Assembly: GCF_028768465.1 (NCBI RefSeq)
Contig: NZ_CP118225.1
Coordinates: 6,615,001-6,679,000, forward strand
DNA from: Rhodopirellula sp. P2
GTDB taxonomy: Bacteria; Planctomycetota; Planctomycetia; Pirellulales; Pirellulaceae
Length of the DNA: 64,000 nt
Reading direction: 5' to 3'
The position numbers and the translations under genes were made by a program. The notes beneath the pieces are model-generated. The model was not told the DNA's origin. It saw only the letters and a list, made by a program, of their open reading frames with translations, and searched no databases. Below are positions 16,285 through 25,300 of this stretch, piece after piece; position 1 is the stretch's first letter, and each line of letters opens with the position of its first letter.

Positions 16285-17727
16285 TCACTCCGTCGTGGTT
16301 GGTTCTTTGGGCAAAGGCAAACGCACCGTCGCGACCGTGCCCAATCCCGGCGTGCTTTCGAACTTCAGCGTGCCGCCCAATCGTGTGATCACGTTGCGGG
16401 TCAAGAACAGTCCCAACCCGATCCCACGGCCGGGTTCTTTGGTGGTGAAGAACGGATCGCCGGCGCGACCGAGGACTTCGCCAGACATGCCTTGCCCCTG
16501 GTCTCGCACCTGCAAACGAGCCTCTTCCCCGTCCACCAGCAACTCCACCGCGACAAATTGCTCCGGGGAACTGGCATCCAGTCCGTTGTGAATCAAATTG
16601 CGGATGGCTTGGGCAACCGCCTCCTCCGGCAACCACATCGGCTGGTCTTCCCACGAGGCATCCCCCTCAGGCTCCACGATCTCCACTCGGTGAGGGTCCC
16701 GAATGCCCTCGAGTGCGGTGTCGATCAAGTCGCCCAGCGTGGTCCGATTCCAACGCTGTGCCGCGGTGTCACCGGACGCCGCTCGCATTCGCGAAAGAAT
16801 TTGGCGGCACATCAGCAACTGGCCGTCGATCAAGGACAAGTCCTCGTCGACGGACTTGGGTTTGGGAATGTCCTCCAGATGCCGGGTCAATTCACGGCAG
16901 GCCACATCGATCGCAGAAAGAGGAGAGGCCAATTCGTGAGCTGCCCCCGCGGCCAGTGTCGTCAAACCTTCCAAACGCATCGCGTCCGCTCGTTCGGATT
17001 GGCTGCGTCGAAGATCCCGTTCTCGCAAACGCAACTGACGCGAAATTCGGGTCACAAAGTAGGACAAAACGGTGGCACAGGTCACGAAGGCAAACAGCAT
17101 TCCGCAGTCACGCAAATCCAGCGTTGCGATCAACCAACCGGGAGTCACTGCTGGCTGAATCGTCAGTCCCGCCACCGACCAAGAATCGATGAGCAAAACG
17201 ATGTAGCCAAGAATCGCCAGCCCAGTCAGCGTCCAGGTCAGCGGCGCGGTCAGGATCACGCCGCCCACGGCGATGTTCACCAGGTAAAACAAACTGAACG
17301 GGTTGTCCGCTCCACCGGTCAAGTACAACATCGCGGTGAGCGTGATCAGATCCATCGCCATCAGAACAAACGCCACTCGCAGCGGTGTCTCCGATTTGAA
17401 CTCACTGAGCACATTGGCGTGGCCGTCCATGCTTTGCGAAATCAAGTCTGCCTCGGCATCCACCCCGGCCTCCGACCAAGCCTGATCGGTTGCGGATTCC
17501 GTGGGCGACTTCCCGCGATTGCGTTCCGCTCGCGACAACCACCAACCGTAGGCACCGTTGGTGATGGCAGTGAAGATCACCAACATCAGCAGGGCGCTGA
17601 TGGGAAGCAACGTCGGTGTGAGCAACCGCGCAAAGAGAATCGTGATCAGCTGGCCAACAATCGCGAACGTCCGCAGTTGCAACAACCAAGTGGACGATCC
17701 CAGGGGCGCGGGTGCGATCAGCGGCAT
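16285..17727 (-). CDS. regB: RegB/PrrB-type redox-sensing histidine kinase
   Basis: A 480-residue membrane kinase. About six membrane segments lie between residues 20 and 225, with a charged loop at 66-113. The RegB quinone-site signature GG..NPF is present (GGADNPFSLFYL, from 138). The H-box is TTLAAGAAHELASPLSAI with phospho-acceptor H264, as in RegB rather than other kinase families. C307 (QLLMCRQIL) lies where RegB carries its redox-active cysteine, allowing for three extra residues. The HATPase domain follows with N-box RNLIHNGLDAS and G-boxes DQGQGMS and GRGIGLGLFL. It follows the UVR-motif gene by 16 bases. Confidence 0.88.
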   Translation of the reverse strand: MPLIAPAPLGSSTWLLQLRTFAIVGQLITILFARLLTPTLLPISALLMLVIFTAITNGAYGWWLSRAERNRGKSPTESATDQAWSEAGVDAEADLISQSMDGHANVLSEFKSETPLRVAFVLMAMDLITLTAMLYLTGGADNPFSLFYLVNIAVGGVILTAPLTWTLTGLAILGYIVLLIDSWSVAGLTIQPAVTPGWLIATLDLRDCGMLFAFVTCATVLSYFVTRISRQLRLRERDLRRSQSERADAMRLEGLTTLAAGAAHELASPLSAIDVACRELTRHLEDIPKPKSVDEDLSLIDGQLLMCRQILSRMRAASGDTAAQRWNRTTLGDLIDTALEGIRDPHRVEIVEPEGDASWEDQPMWLPEEAVAQAIRNLIHNGLDASSPEQFVAVELLVDGEEARLQVRDQGQGMSGEVLGRAGDPFFTTKEPGRGIGLGLFLTRNVITRLGGTLKFESTPGLGTVATVRLPLPKEPTTTE

Positions 17728-17743
17728 GGCAGGCTCGAGCGAC

Positions 17744-18478
17744 TCAGTGGGTTTCGCGACGAGTCAGCTCGTCTCGCAATTGAGCAGCCAATTCGTACTT
17801 TTCTTCTTGAACCGCCGCGTCCAGTCGTTCCCGCAATGTTTGTCCGACCGAGTATTCGTTGCGAAGCGATTCGCGAAGATCGACCAGTCGGACGATCAAT
17901 TCGTCCTCGTCGAAGTGTTCTTCGGCCTCGTGCTTGATAAAAAATTCACGCAGCGTGTCCAGCCCGCGGTTGATCGCTTGGATGGCTTCCTCGGGGGTGT
18001 TTTCTTCCAGTTCCCCGAGAGCTTCCGCTTGAGTGCGATGAAACAGAACAAACGGCCGATATTGCTCGTGCGATGAGATCCACTCGGGATCGTCAGACAT
18101 TTCGTCGCACAAATCCATCAATCGCAGCGTGTGATCGGCGTCCATCACCGCGCGGTGATAGAACTGCAACCGCAACCAGCAGATTCGGCGGTGATAGAAC
18201 TGCATGAATTCGCGATCGATTTCGTTGCAGTCTTTTTCGGAAAGTTCCGCGTCGGGATTCCCCAGGCGATTCATTTGCAGGTGCTGCAAATACGTTTCGC
18301 TGGACTCGATCAATTCGCCGTCTGGGCGGCCGGTTGTTTCCAGCTGGAGGATGCCCATGTCGACTCGCATCTGGATGACGTCGCGATCATCTTTGCCCTT
18401 GATCAGACGGACGTTGAGCGAAGAGGGGTCGAATTCCCAGCTGCGGAGAAGATCATCGAGATGCCGAGCACGCTTCAT
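17744..18478 (-). CDS. Helical protein with C-terminal UVR motif
   Basis: A 244-residue protein. The C-terminal 35 residues (TLRERLDAAVQEEKYELAAQ and onward) match the UVR (UvrB/UvrC-type) interaction motif that also occurs in McsA and Clp-associated proteins. The rest is mostly helical and acidic, with paired YHRR/YHRA segments near 105-125 and no catalytic motif that I recognise. The start is the ATG at 18478; the open frame extends 24 codons upstream without support. It is the first gene of an apparent two-gene unit with the RegB-like kinase, 16 bases downstream. Confidence 0.75.
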   Translation of the reverse strand: MKRARHLDDLLRSWEFDPSSLNVRLIKGKDDRDVIQMRVDMGILQLETTGRPDGELIESSETYLQHLQMNRLGNPDAELSEKDCNEIDREFMQFYHRRICWLRLQFYHRAVMDADHTLRLMDLCDEMSDDPEWISSHEQYRPFVLFHRTQAEALGELEENTPEEAIQAINRGLDTLREFFIKHEAEEHFDEDELIVRLVDLRESLRNEYSVGQTLRERLDAAVQEEKYELAAQLRDELTRRETH

Positions 18479-18586
18479 TGAGCAAGGATGCCAAAGTGAA
18501 TCAAAAGGGAGAAGATGGTTGCCGCGAATCATCCCATCTGACTCGCGCACGGGTCAGTATAGCAAGGGCCCGCCAAACGAGAACCT

Positions 18587-19015
18587 TCAATCGTCCAGGC
18601 GAGGCTTTCCACGCATGCGTTTCTTCTCGGATTGCTGGCGTTTTCCCTCCAACCGGCGCCGCTTGCTGCCCAGCGTCGGACGCGTCGCGTTGCGTTTTTT
18701 GGGGGGCACTCGACAACCCAGCAACATCGAGACCAAACGTTCGCGAGCGTCGGCAAGGTTTCGTGATTGGTCCCGCGTCGCTTCACTGTGGAGGACCATT
18801 TCGCCCTCTTTGTTGATGCGGGTCCCAAACTGGGTCACAAAACGCTTGCACCAAAATTCGTCGAATCCGGTTTGCGGCTCCGGCTTCCAACGCAGCGTCA
18901 CCTTGGAATTGACTTTGTTGACATTCTGCCCGCCCGGACCGCCACTTCGCGACGCCGACCAGTTCAGATCCGCTTCAGCAATGACAAAACGTTTTGTGAC
19001 GGGTAAATCAGCCAT
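18587..19015 (-). CDS. arfB: Alternative ribosome-rescue factor / peptidyl-tRNA hydrolase ArfB
   Basis: A 142-residue protein that hydrolyses peptidyl-tRNA on stalled ribosomes. The catalytic GGQ lies at residues 28-30 in SRSGGPGGQNVNKVNSKV, the class I release-factor signature. The C-terminus is the expected basic tail (KKRNATRPTLGSKRRRLEGK and onward) that enters the mRNA channel. Length and order match YaeJ/ArfB and exclude full release factors. The start is the ATG at 19015. Confidence 0.93.
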   Translation of the reverse strand: MADLPVTKRFVIAEADLNWSASRSGGPGGQNVNKVNSKVTLRWKPEPQTGFDEFWCKRFVTQFGTRINKEGEMVLHSEATRDQSRNLADARERLVSMLLGCRVPPKKRNATRPTLGSKRRRLEGKRQQSEKKRMRGKPRLDD

Positions 19016-19112
19016 GGCCTCAGGTTCTACAATGCATCTTGGATGGGGACCAGCGTCCGCTGCCGGATGCCACTTCAACAACTTGATTTCACTTCTTACC
19101 GAACGTTTCTCG

Positions 19113-20552
19113 ATGATCGCTCCACGAGCTCCCTTCATGATCCCGCCCCGCCTGCTGGCCAGCTTCCGAGCGATTGCTTGGACGCTGGTGTCATTTTCTC
19201 TCGGCTGGGCTCAATCGCCGCTCACCCAGCCCGACTGGCCCCGCTTTCTCAACGACGACTTCAGCGGCAGTGCGAAGCTCACCGAGTCGGCCCCCCAATC
19301 AATCGCTTCTTTGAACTGGAACGGTCAACCCAAATGCCACTGGGCTCTGGAGGTGGGAGACGGCTATGGGATCGGTGTGGTTCGCGGCAACAGCTACTTT
19401 CACTTCGATGAAACCAACGCCACCGAACGAATTCGCAAGATCGATCTGACCACCGGAGCAGTCCTGTGGTCGCGATCCTACCCGCTGAACTACCGCGACA
19501 TGTACGGGTACGAAACCGGTCCGCGATGCAGCCCGACGATCGCCGAATCAAGTGACGGCCCCGATCAAGCTCAGATTTTCACCTACGGCGTGGCAGGCCA
19601 ACTCACGGCGTGGAGTTGCGACTCAGGTGAGCAACAATGGACCGTCAATCTGAACGAGAAATATGACGTCGTGCAAAACTTCTTCGGCGCCGGTTCATCC
19701 CCGTTGATCGTTGACGAGCAAGTCATCGTGATGGTCGGCGGCAGTCCCGAGGAACAACAAACCCTGGCCCCCGGGCGACTGGATCGAGCGGTTCCGGAAG
19801 GGACGTTGATGGTCTCACTGGACCGCACCACCGGCGAGGTCAACTGGACCGGCGGAGACGACTTGGCCAGCTACAGCAGCCCACGCACAATCCAGATCGG
19901 CGGCAAGGAGTACCTGCTGATGTTCGCTCGCGATCATTTGTGGGTGTTGGATCCGACCGACGGCAAATCCCTGGGCAAGGTTGATCACCGGGCCGACATT
20001 CTGGAGAGCGTCAACGCGATGGTCCCGATCGTCGCTGGCAATCGCGTGCTGATCAGCGAGTGCTACGACGCGGGTGCGGCAGTCTATGACGTCCGTGTGA
20101 AAGGCAACCAAGCCACGTTCGAAACGGTTTGGAAAGATCCCGTCGGTCGCCGGCGATCTCAATCGCTGCGGGCGCACATGTCCACGCCGATCCTGCACAA
20201 AGCCAACCTGTACGCATGCAGCGGTCGAAATGCCCCCGACAGCGATTTCCGCTGCATCGATTTTGCCACCGGCGAGGTCAAGTGGACGGCACTGGATCGA
20301 CGACGCAGCACCGCGACCCGACTCGGCGACGTGTTGCTGGTGCTGAAAGAGACGGGTTCACTGCATTTCGTCCGAGCGACACCGGATCAGTTCCACGAAT
20401 TGGCGGTCTGGGAATTGGAGGTTGCCGCCGACGATCGTCCCGCTCTGCAATACCCGTGCTGGTCCGCTCCCGTGATTGTCGGCAATCGCATGCTCATCCG
20501 CGGCGACCAAACAGTCCTCTGCCTGGCACTGCCAGAGCACAATCCGTCCTGA
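19113..20552 (+). CDS. Secreted PQQ-like beta-propeller protein
   Basis: A protein of about 479 residues. A signal peptide (RLLASFRAIAWTLVSFSLGW, cleavage after AQS) leads into PQQ/quinoprotein-like blades with recurring strand-D-G-W patterns, for example LTAWSCDSGEQQWTVNL, MVSLDRTTGEVNWTGG, LWVLDPTDGKSLG and FRCIDFATGEVKWTAL. No heme motif or calcium/PQQ active-site signature is evident, so it is probably a binding scaffold rather than a dehydrogenase; such proteins are numerous in planctomycetes. ATGs at 19113 and 19137 are both possible. It is divergent from arfB with a gap of about 97 bases. Confidence 0.83.
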   Translation: MIAPRAPFMIPPRLLASFRAIAWTLVSFSLGWAQSPLTQPDWPRFLNDDFSGSAKLTESAPQSIASLNWNGQPKCHWALEVGDGYGIGVVRGNSYFHFDETNATERIRKIDLTTGAVLWSRSYPLNYRDMYGYETGPRCSPTIAESSDGPDQAQIFTYGVAGQLTAWSCDSGEQQWTVNLNEKYDVVQNFFGAGSSPLIVDEQVIVMVGGSPEEQQTLAPGRLDRAVPEGTLMVSLDRTTGEVNWTGGDDLASYSSPRTIQIGGKEYLLMFARDHLWVLDPTDGKSLGKVDHRADILESVNAMVPIVAGNRVLISECYDAGAAVYDVRVKGNQATFETVWKDPVGRRRSQSLRAHMSTPILHKANLYACSGRNAPDSDFRCIDFATGEVKWTALDRRRSTATRLGDVLLVLKETGSLHFVRATPDQFHELAVWELEVAADDRPALQYPCWSAPVIVGNRMLIRGDQTVLCLALPEHNPS

Positions 20553-20844
20553 TTCACTGCCCCGTACGATGGTCTTCCAAGACCGTCGAATTCAAACCGT
20601 ACGATGGCCTTCCAAGGCCGTCGACCCACCGGTGAAAAGGTCCTTCCAGGGTCCACTCCAACCCTGCCAAGGCGAAAGAACACGGTTTGGCCGGGCTTGG
20701 AAGCCCAGCCTACGAACACCAAGACCAATCCAACCGAGCACTTGAACCACTTCTTTGAACGGGTCGCTTTGCAGCCGCGTAAACTGGTGTTCCTGGCGAT
20801 CGCAGGACGCCACCCCATCGCTCGAACTCCCCACGAAACGATTC
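20553..20844. repeat. Intergenic hairpin pair after the propeller gene
   Basis: Two 14-base hairpins, ggtcttccaagacc (20571-20584) and ggccttccaaggcc (20606-20619), sit in a direct repeat with the flank cgtacgat before and gtcga after. A further ggtccttccagggtcc-like segment lies at 20639-20655 and cgggcttggaagccca at 20693. The rest to 20844 shows nothing beyond the upstream region of the vWA gene. Confidence 0.65.
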
Positions 20845-22587
20845 ATGGACACTTCCCAACCCAAATCTGATTCGCCGTCTCGCGACCGACGCGATCCCGT
20901 GGGTGGGGTGATCCACTCCTACCAAAAGTACGATCCGGTCGCTTTTCCGCCGCCCAGCCAACCGCCCCCGGACCTGGTGTCGCCCGCGTTTGAACAGGCG
21001 TTGATGTACGGCAACTTTCACGAACTGTCCGAGGAAGACCTGGCCAACGCGGTGAAGCTCGACCCCAGCCAGATCGCCGGCTTGGGCCCCAGCATCGATT
21101 TCCTGAAAGCGTTGCTGGAGGATCGCAAACGCAAGATTCTGGAAACCTACGAGGCTCGAACGGTCCAAAAGAAAGCTCGCAAAGCGTTTCACCAAGCCGC
21201 CAAAAAAGTGCAGCCCCCCGCCAAAATGGAAAAACTGTTCCAGATGGCGATCAATCAGGAGCAACCCTTCATGATTGAAAGGCTTTGGTACGAAGCCGGT
21301 GACGACAACGGGAACTTGGCCCGCCACCTGTTGGCGACCGGTTCGGCGATGGAGGACAAACACAACCTCGAAGAACTGGCGACCAAGTACGATTTCATCG
21401 GCCATGAATCGATGTCGATCCCCAAGGCACTCGAGGTCAAAGAAGAACTGGAAAAGATCGACGAACTGCTGCAACAACTCGAGGAAGCCGAGAAGTCTGC
21501 TCAGATCGGTTTGATCGACATGGACATGCTCAGCGAGTTTGCTCAGCCGGGCGACATGGAACAGCTCGAGGACATGCGACGACAAGTCGAAAACCTGATG
21601 CGAGAACAAGCCGAACGCCAGGGCTTGGAACGCAACAAAGATGGCTCCGGATTTCGGCTGACACCACAAGCCTACAAAATCTTCCAGGGTCGATTGCTGG
21701 AACAGATTTTCAGTGAACTCGATCCCTCCCGGACCGGCCGTCATGAAGGCAACGTGGTCGGCGAAGGAGCCGTGGAGCTGCAGCAGACCAAACCCTACGA
21801 GTTCGGTGACAGCGTCGCCAACTTGGATTTGCCGCAAACGATCATCAACGCATTGCTTCGCCAAAAGGATGAACGTCCGCTGCGATTGCACAGCGATGAC
21901 ATTGTGGTCCACAAGACCCGCAACCACCCCAAGGCCGCCACGGCGGTGATCATGGACATGAGCGGTTCCATGCGATACGAGGGCCAATACATCAACGTCA
22001 AACGGATGGCATTGGCGCTGCAAGGATTGATCAACAGCGAGTACCCCGGCGACTTCCTGAAGTTCATCGAGATGTACACCTTCGCCAAACTCCGGACTCC
22101 CGGCGAAATCATCGAGTGCATGCCCAAGCAGGTCACGATTCATGATCCCTGGGTGCGTTTGAAGTGTGACATGAGCAACCCGGACATCAGTGAGCACGAA
22201 ATCCATCCGCACTTCACCAACATTCAGCACGCGTTGCAAATGGCCCGCCAAAACCTGGCCACCTGCGACACTCCCAATCGACAGGTCGTGTTGATCACCG
22301 ACGGTTTGCCAACCGCCCACTTCGAAGGTGAGTGGCTGTACATGCTGTACCCGCCCGATCCGCAAACCGAAGAAGCGACGATGCGGGAAGCCCAACTTTG
22401 TGCCAAGGAAGGGATCACGATCAACATCTTCTTGATCCCCAGCTGGTCGCAAAGCGAGGAGGACATTCGGTTCGCCTACCGGATGGCCCAATCGACCCGC
22501 GGCCGCGTGTTCTTCACCAGCGGCAAGAACCTCGATCGATTTGTGCTCTGGGACTACGTCAACAATCGACGCAGCATCATCGCCTGA
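20845..22587 (+). CDS. von Willebrand factor A domain protein
   Basis: A 580-residue protein without signal peptide or membrane segment. The first 350 residues are helical with a coiled-coil-like region at about 190-265 (KEELEKIDELLQQLEEAEK). A vWA domain follows at about 360-560 with an intact metal-ion site: DMSGSM at 371-376 and LITDGLPTAHF further on. Cytoplasmic vWA proteins of this kind usually work with a MoxR/CbbQ-type AAA ATPase, as in metal-chelatase-like complexes; none is adjacent here. The start is the ATG at 20845. Confidence 0.8.
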   Translation: MDTSQPKSDSPSRDRRDPVGGVIHSYQKYDPVAFPPPSQPPPDLVSPAFEQALMYGNFHELSEEDLANAVKLDPSQIAGLGPSIDFLKALLEDRKRKILETYEARTVQKKARKAFHQAAKKVQPPAKMEKLFQMAINQEQPFMIERLWYEAGDDNGNLARHLLATGSAMEDKHNLEELATKYDFIGHESMSIPKALEVKEELEKIDELLQQLEEAEKSAQIGLIDMDMLSEFAQPGDMEQLEDMRRQVENLMREQAERQGLERNKDGSGFRLTPQAYKIFQGRLLEQIFSELDPSRTGRHEGNVVGEGAVELQQTKPYEFGDSVANLDLPQTIINALLRQKDERPLRLHSDDIVVHKTRNHPKAATAVIMDMSGSMRYEGQYINVKRMALALQGLINSEYPGDFLKFIEMYTFAKLRTPGEIIECMPKQVTIHDPWVRLKCDMSNPDISEHEIHPHFTNIQHALQMARQNLATCDTPNRQVVLITDGLPTAHFEGEWLYMLYPPDPQTEEATMREAQLCAKEGITINIFLIPSWSQSEEDIRFAYRMAQSTRGRVFFTSGKNLDRFVLWDYVNNRRSIIA

Positions 22588-22591
22588 CAAA

Positions 22592-22702
22592 AAAGTGGCA
22601 TCGGCTTCTATGCCTGTGATTCGAACCGACATTCACGCGACCACAAGTCGGAAGCCTACGCCACATGCTTTTCTCACAGGCTGGAAGCCCATGCCACTTT
22701 GG
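22592..22702. repeat. Imperfect inverted repeat between the vWA and yggS-like genes
   Basis: The left arm begins aaagtggcatcggcttct (about 22592) and continues atgcctgtga. The right arm (about 22674-22700) is its near-complement, ending gaagcccatgccacttt; about 25 of 28 positions pair. A related motif (gactggaagccgatcccac) occurs at about 26042. The element may end transcription of the vWA gene. Confidence 0.6.
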
Positions 22703-22726
22703 TTGGTGTTGTGTTAAAACGCCTGC

Positions 22727-23488
22727 ATGGCTGAACCAATCTCGAAACAACAGATGGCGTGCGATGAAGCGACCGCCAAGTCACGGATCGCGGAAAACTG
22801 GAGCACGGTCAGGCAATCCGTTTCCGAAACTGCGGAGCGATGTGGGCGTGCCCCCGACAGCGTTCGCGTGGTCGGTGTCACGAAGTACGTTGATGCCGAA
22901 ATCACCGGATGGTTGGTCGAAGCAGGGTGCCATGATTTGGGCGAGAACCGGCCTCAGTTACTGGAACAGAAATTCCAGACGCTCGATGACTCCAGCATTC
23001 GCTGGCACCAAATCGGCAACCTGCAGCGAAACAAAGTCCGACGTTTGCTTCCCGCCGATCCACTCGTTCACGCGATTGCCAGTGAACGGTTGCTCGATGC
23101 GCTGCACAACGAAAGCTTGCTTCAGTCGCGGTCCATTGACGGGCTGATCGAAATCAATGTCAGTGAAGAGGCAGCCAAAACCGGATTGCCCATCGAGCAG
23201 TTGGAACCGCTGTTGGTCCACTGGCGTGAGCTCGCGGGTTCCTCCACCGCGGGCCTGAAGATCACCGGTTTGATGGCGATGGCGGGCTGGGGCACCGATG
23301 AGGCCGCTGCGGCTCGACAGTTCGGGAAACTGCGAGAGCTTCGCGACCAAATGGAATCGGCCACCGGAATTTCGCTTCCTGAATTGTCGATGGGTATGAG
23401 CGGCGACTATCCCGCCGCGATCGCCGAAGGTGCCACACTCGTCCGCATCGGCACAAGGCTGTTTCAAGGGGTGCTGCCGACAGGTTGA
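22727..23488 (+). CDS. yggS: Pyridoxal-phosphate homeostasis protein (YggS/PLPBP family)
   Basis: A 253-residue member of the PLP-binding alanine-racemase-fold family. The PLP lysine is K53 in VVGVTKYV. Family segments LGENRPQ, WHQIGNLQRNKV, INVSEE..KTG, GLMAMAG and LSMGMSGDYPAAI.EGATLVRIGT are all present in order. It acts in the cytoplasm to keep free PLP in balance. The start is the ATG at 22727, after a repeat-rich gap. It stands alone. Confidence 0.95.
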   Translation: MAEPISKQQMACDEATAKSRIAENWSTVRQSVSETAERCGRAPDSVRVVGVTKYVDAEITGWLVEAGCHDLGENRPQLLEQKFQTLDDSSIRWHQIGNLQRNKVRRLLPADPLVHAIASERLLDALHNESLLQSRSIDGLIEINVSEEAAKTGLPIEQLEPLLVHWRELAGSSTAGLKITGLMAMAGWGTDEAAAARQFGKLRELRDQMESATGISLPELSMGMSGDYPAAIAEGATLVRIGTRLFQGVLPTG

Positions 23489-23539
23489 CGCCGAGTGCGC
23501 GAGACAGGTTCAAAGCAGAACGGTTGCGCGGCACTGAGT

Positions 23540-23686
23540 GCTTGGATGCATGGGGACGCTTGGATGCATGGGGACGCTTGGATGCGCGGGGTGCTTGGGT
23601 CCTGGTGCAATGGATGCGAGGATCGGCAAATGGCTTGGCGACGGAACGTGTGAGGACGGAACAATTGGGGACAATTGTTCTACTCT
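23540..23686. repeat. Short 18-bp tandem repeat and a 22-bp hairpin copy
   Basis: Three units of gcttggatgcatggggac occur at 23540-23592, the third degenerate. The hairpin gaacaattggggacaattgttc with tactct after it lies at 23659-23686 and has a perfect nine-base stem. Frames through the tandem repeat (RIQASPCIQASP) are not credible genes. Confidence 0.75.
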
Positions 23687-23716
23687 GGGGCCGACTCGGC
23701 GATTGCAAATCGCTTC

Positions 23717-24889
23717 CTACAAAGCTTGCATCAACGCTTCGCCGAAGGCTTGCCGGACCTGGGAGGCGTCGGCATTCGGAAAATTGGCTCGCTGGACCAT
23801 CAGGATCATCGCCACTTCCTTCTCCGGATCGATCCAAACCTGCGTCCCATGAGCCCCCCCGTGTCCAAACGTTCCCGGCGTCAGAGCCTTGGTCACGCCT
23901 TGCGGTTCGCCAATCACGCAGCAACCGATCGCCCATCCGTTGCCAGGAGTGAAACCGGTTTTCAAATCACCGGTGCAGATCGTTCGCATCTGCTGCACCG
24001 CGGCCTTGGACAACAATTGCTCATCGTCCACCCGGCCGTCTCGCAACAACATCTGGCAAAACTTGGCGTAGTCATCCGCCGTGGAAAACAGCCCACCGTT
24101 CGCTGCGGGGAATCGATTGCGATTCATCGCGGTGCCGCCGGATAGAACACTGACCGTGGCTTCTTCCAGACGCTTTGGTTTCTCGCCATCTTCCTCAACA
24201 ACGCGGTAGGTCTTCGTCAATCGCTCGTGCTGCTCCGGTGTCAGATAAAACGTCGTGTCCTTCATCCCGAGCGGCTGACAAATTCTTTCCTCAACGAAGC
24301 GATCAAAAGTCATTCCGGAAACCACCTCGACGATCCGGGCGGCGGTGTTGATGCCGGTTTGGCTGTATCGCCATTCGCTGCCTGGTTCGAACAACACTGG
24401 CAATTCCGCGTAACGTTTCGCGACAACTTCCAGCGTGGGATCCGTGTAAGCACTCTCACGCGGCAATTCGCTCATCCCGGAAGTGTGCGTCATCAGGTGT
24501 CGAATCGTGATGTTCGCGGGCGTGCCATCGGCCAACTTCAGATTCTTCATCCCTGGCAGATGCTTGGAGATTGGATCATCGACCGACAGCTTGCCTTCAT
24601 CTTGCAGCATTAACACGCAAGCCCCGGTGATGGGCTTGGTCATCGAAGCGATCCAAAACAGAGTGTCTCGTTTCAAGGGAATTGCCTCGGCGACGTCGGC
24701 CATTCCGACCACGCTGACATGCTTCACCGAATCCGGGCCGACCACCAAAGTGACTGCTCCAGCGATTTCTTTGTCCGCCACGAACTGTCGCATCGCTTTG
24801 GAGATCTCAGGTTCGTTGGCTCGAGCGCGATCGATCACCAAATTCCCAGCCACCAAACTCATTGCCAATGCACCTAAAATCCAACGCAT
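23717..24889 (-). CDS. Secreted serine hydrolase of the class C beta-lactamase / esterase family
   Basis: A 390-residue protein with a signal peptide (MRWILGALAMSLVAGNLVID). Catalytic S82-MT-K85 is the SxxK motif (FWIASMTKPITG). A YSQ motif (EWRYSQTGIN) stands for the family YxN, and HGGAHGTQ supplies the third motif. The fold is that of penicillin-binding-protein-like esterases; most such enzymes are not resistance determinants, and nothing here indicates drug hydrolysis. The start is the ATG at 24889 with the ribosome-binding site ggaggcgagatc. The longer frame to 25051 has no signal peptide in place. Confidence 0.87.
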   Translation of the reverse strand: MRWILGALAMSLVAGNLVIDRARANEPEISKAMRQFVADKEIAGAVTLVVGPDSVKHVSVVGMADVAEAIPLKRDTLFWIASMTKPITGACVLMLQDEGKLSVDDPISKHLPGMKNLKLADGTPANITIRHLMTHTSGMSELPRESAYTDPTLEVVAKRYAELPVLFEPGSEWRYSQTGINTAARIVEVVSGMTFDRFVEERICQPLGMKDTTFYLTPEQHERLTKTYRVVEEDGEKPKRLEEATVSVLSGGTAMNRNRFPAANGGLFSTADDYAKFCQMLLRDGRVDDEQLLSKAAVQQMRTICTGDLKTGFTPGNGWAIGCCVIGEPQGVTKALTPGTFGHGGAHGTQVWIDPEKEVAMILMVQRANFPNADASQVRQAFGEALMQAL

Positions 24890-25045
24890 GATCTCGCCTC
24901 CACCAAGAAAGAACTCACCAGCACCCGACACAATTGCCTGACGCACCCCAACACATTTCAGCAGTTGATTCACTGAACTGTTCAGACGTTCGCCTCCATT
25001 CCATACCACAGAATCGGGGCTAAGCAGGTCGGCTGGAATGATCGG

Positions 25046-25300
25046 GCACAACCATGTGAGCCGTTTGGTCGTTCGCCTGGCCTGCGCGTAAAAACCGTGG
25101 CTAATGCCAACGGCTCACATACCCGATGACACCTGCGTACCTGCTTAACAGCCTGCTGATTGAGTCGCAAACCGAATGACAACAATGAGCCGCTGGGCGA
25201 TAGCCACGGTTGGCCTCTGATTAACCGCCGCGAACGCGGTACGGCTCATTGAATCAACAGCGTGCGAACGCCCAAACGGCTCACAGGAAGAACCGAAAGC
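25046..25300. repeat. GAGCCG palindrome elements, including the empty form of the nested element
   Basis: 25046-25150 reads accatgtgagccgtttggtc, then cgttcgcctggcc, and closes with ccaacggctcacatacccga and tgacacctgc. It matches both flanks of the element at 14411-14835 without the 319-bp insert. Two more copies of the tgagccg...cggctca theme follow at about 25189-25248 and 25260-25287. The motif tcaatcaacagg or its inverse recurs at 14851, 25156, 25250 and 25993. No gene is supported between 24890 and 25467. Confidence 0.7.

Noticed and set aside
20710-22632. A 640-residue minus-strand frame antisense to the vWA gene
   Set aside because: It mirrors the codon structure of the real plus-strand gene (vWA/MIDAS domain) and shows no domain or start signal of its own.
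23464-23936. Frames through the 18-bp tandem repeat
   Set aside because: They encode simple repeats (SPCIQASPCIQA) without a start site and fall in a region of palindromes.
23717-24889. Antibiotic-resistance beta-lactamase
   Set aside because: The family also covers esterases and peptidases and YSQ replaces YxN; the sequence does not justify a resistance call.
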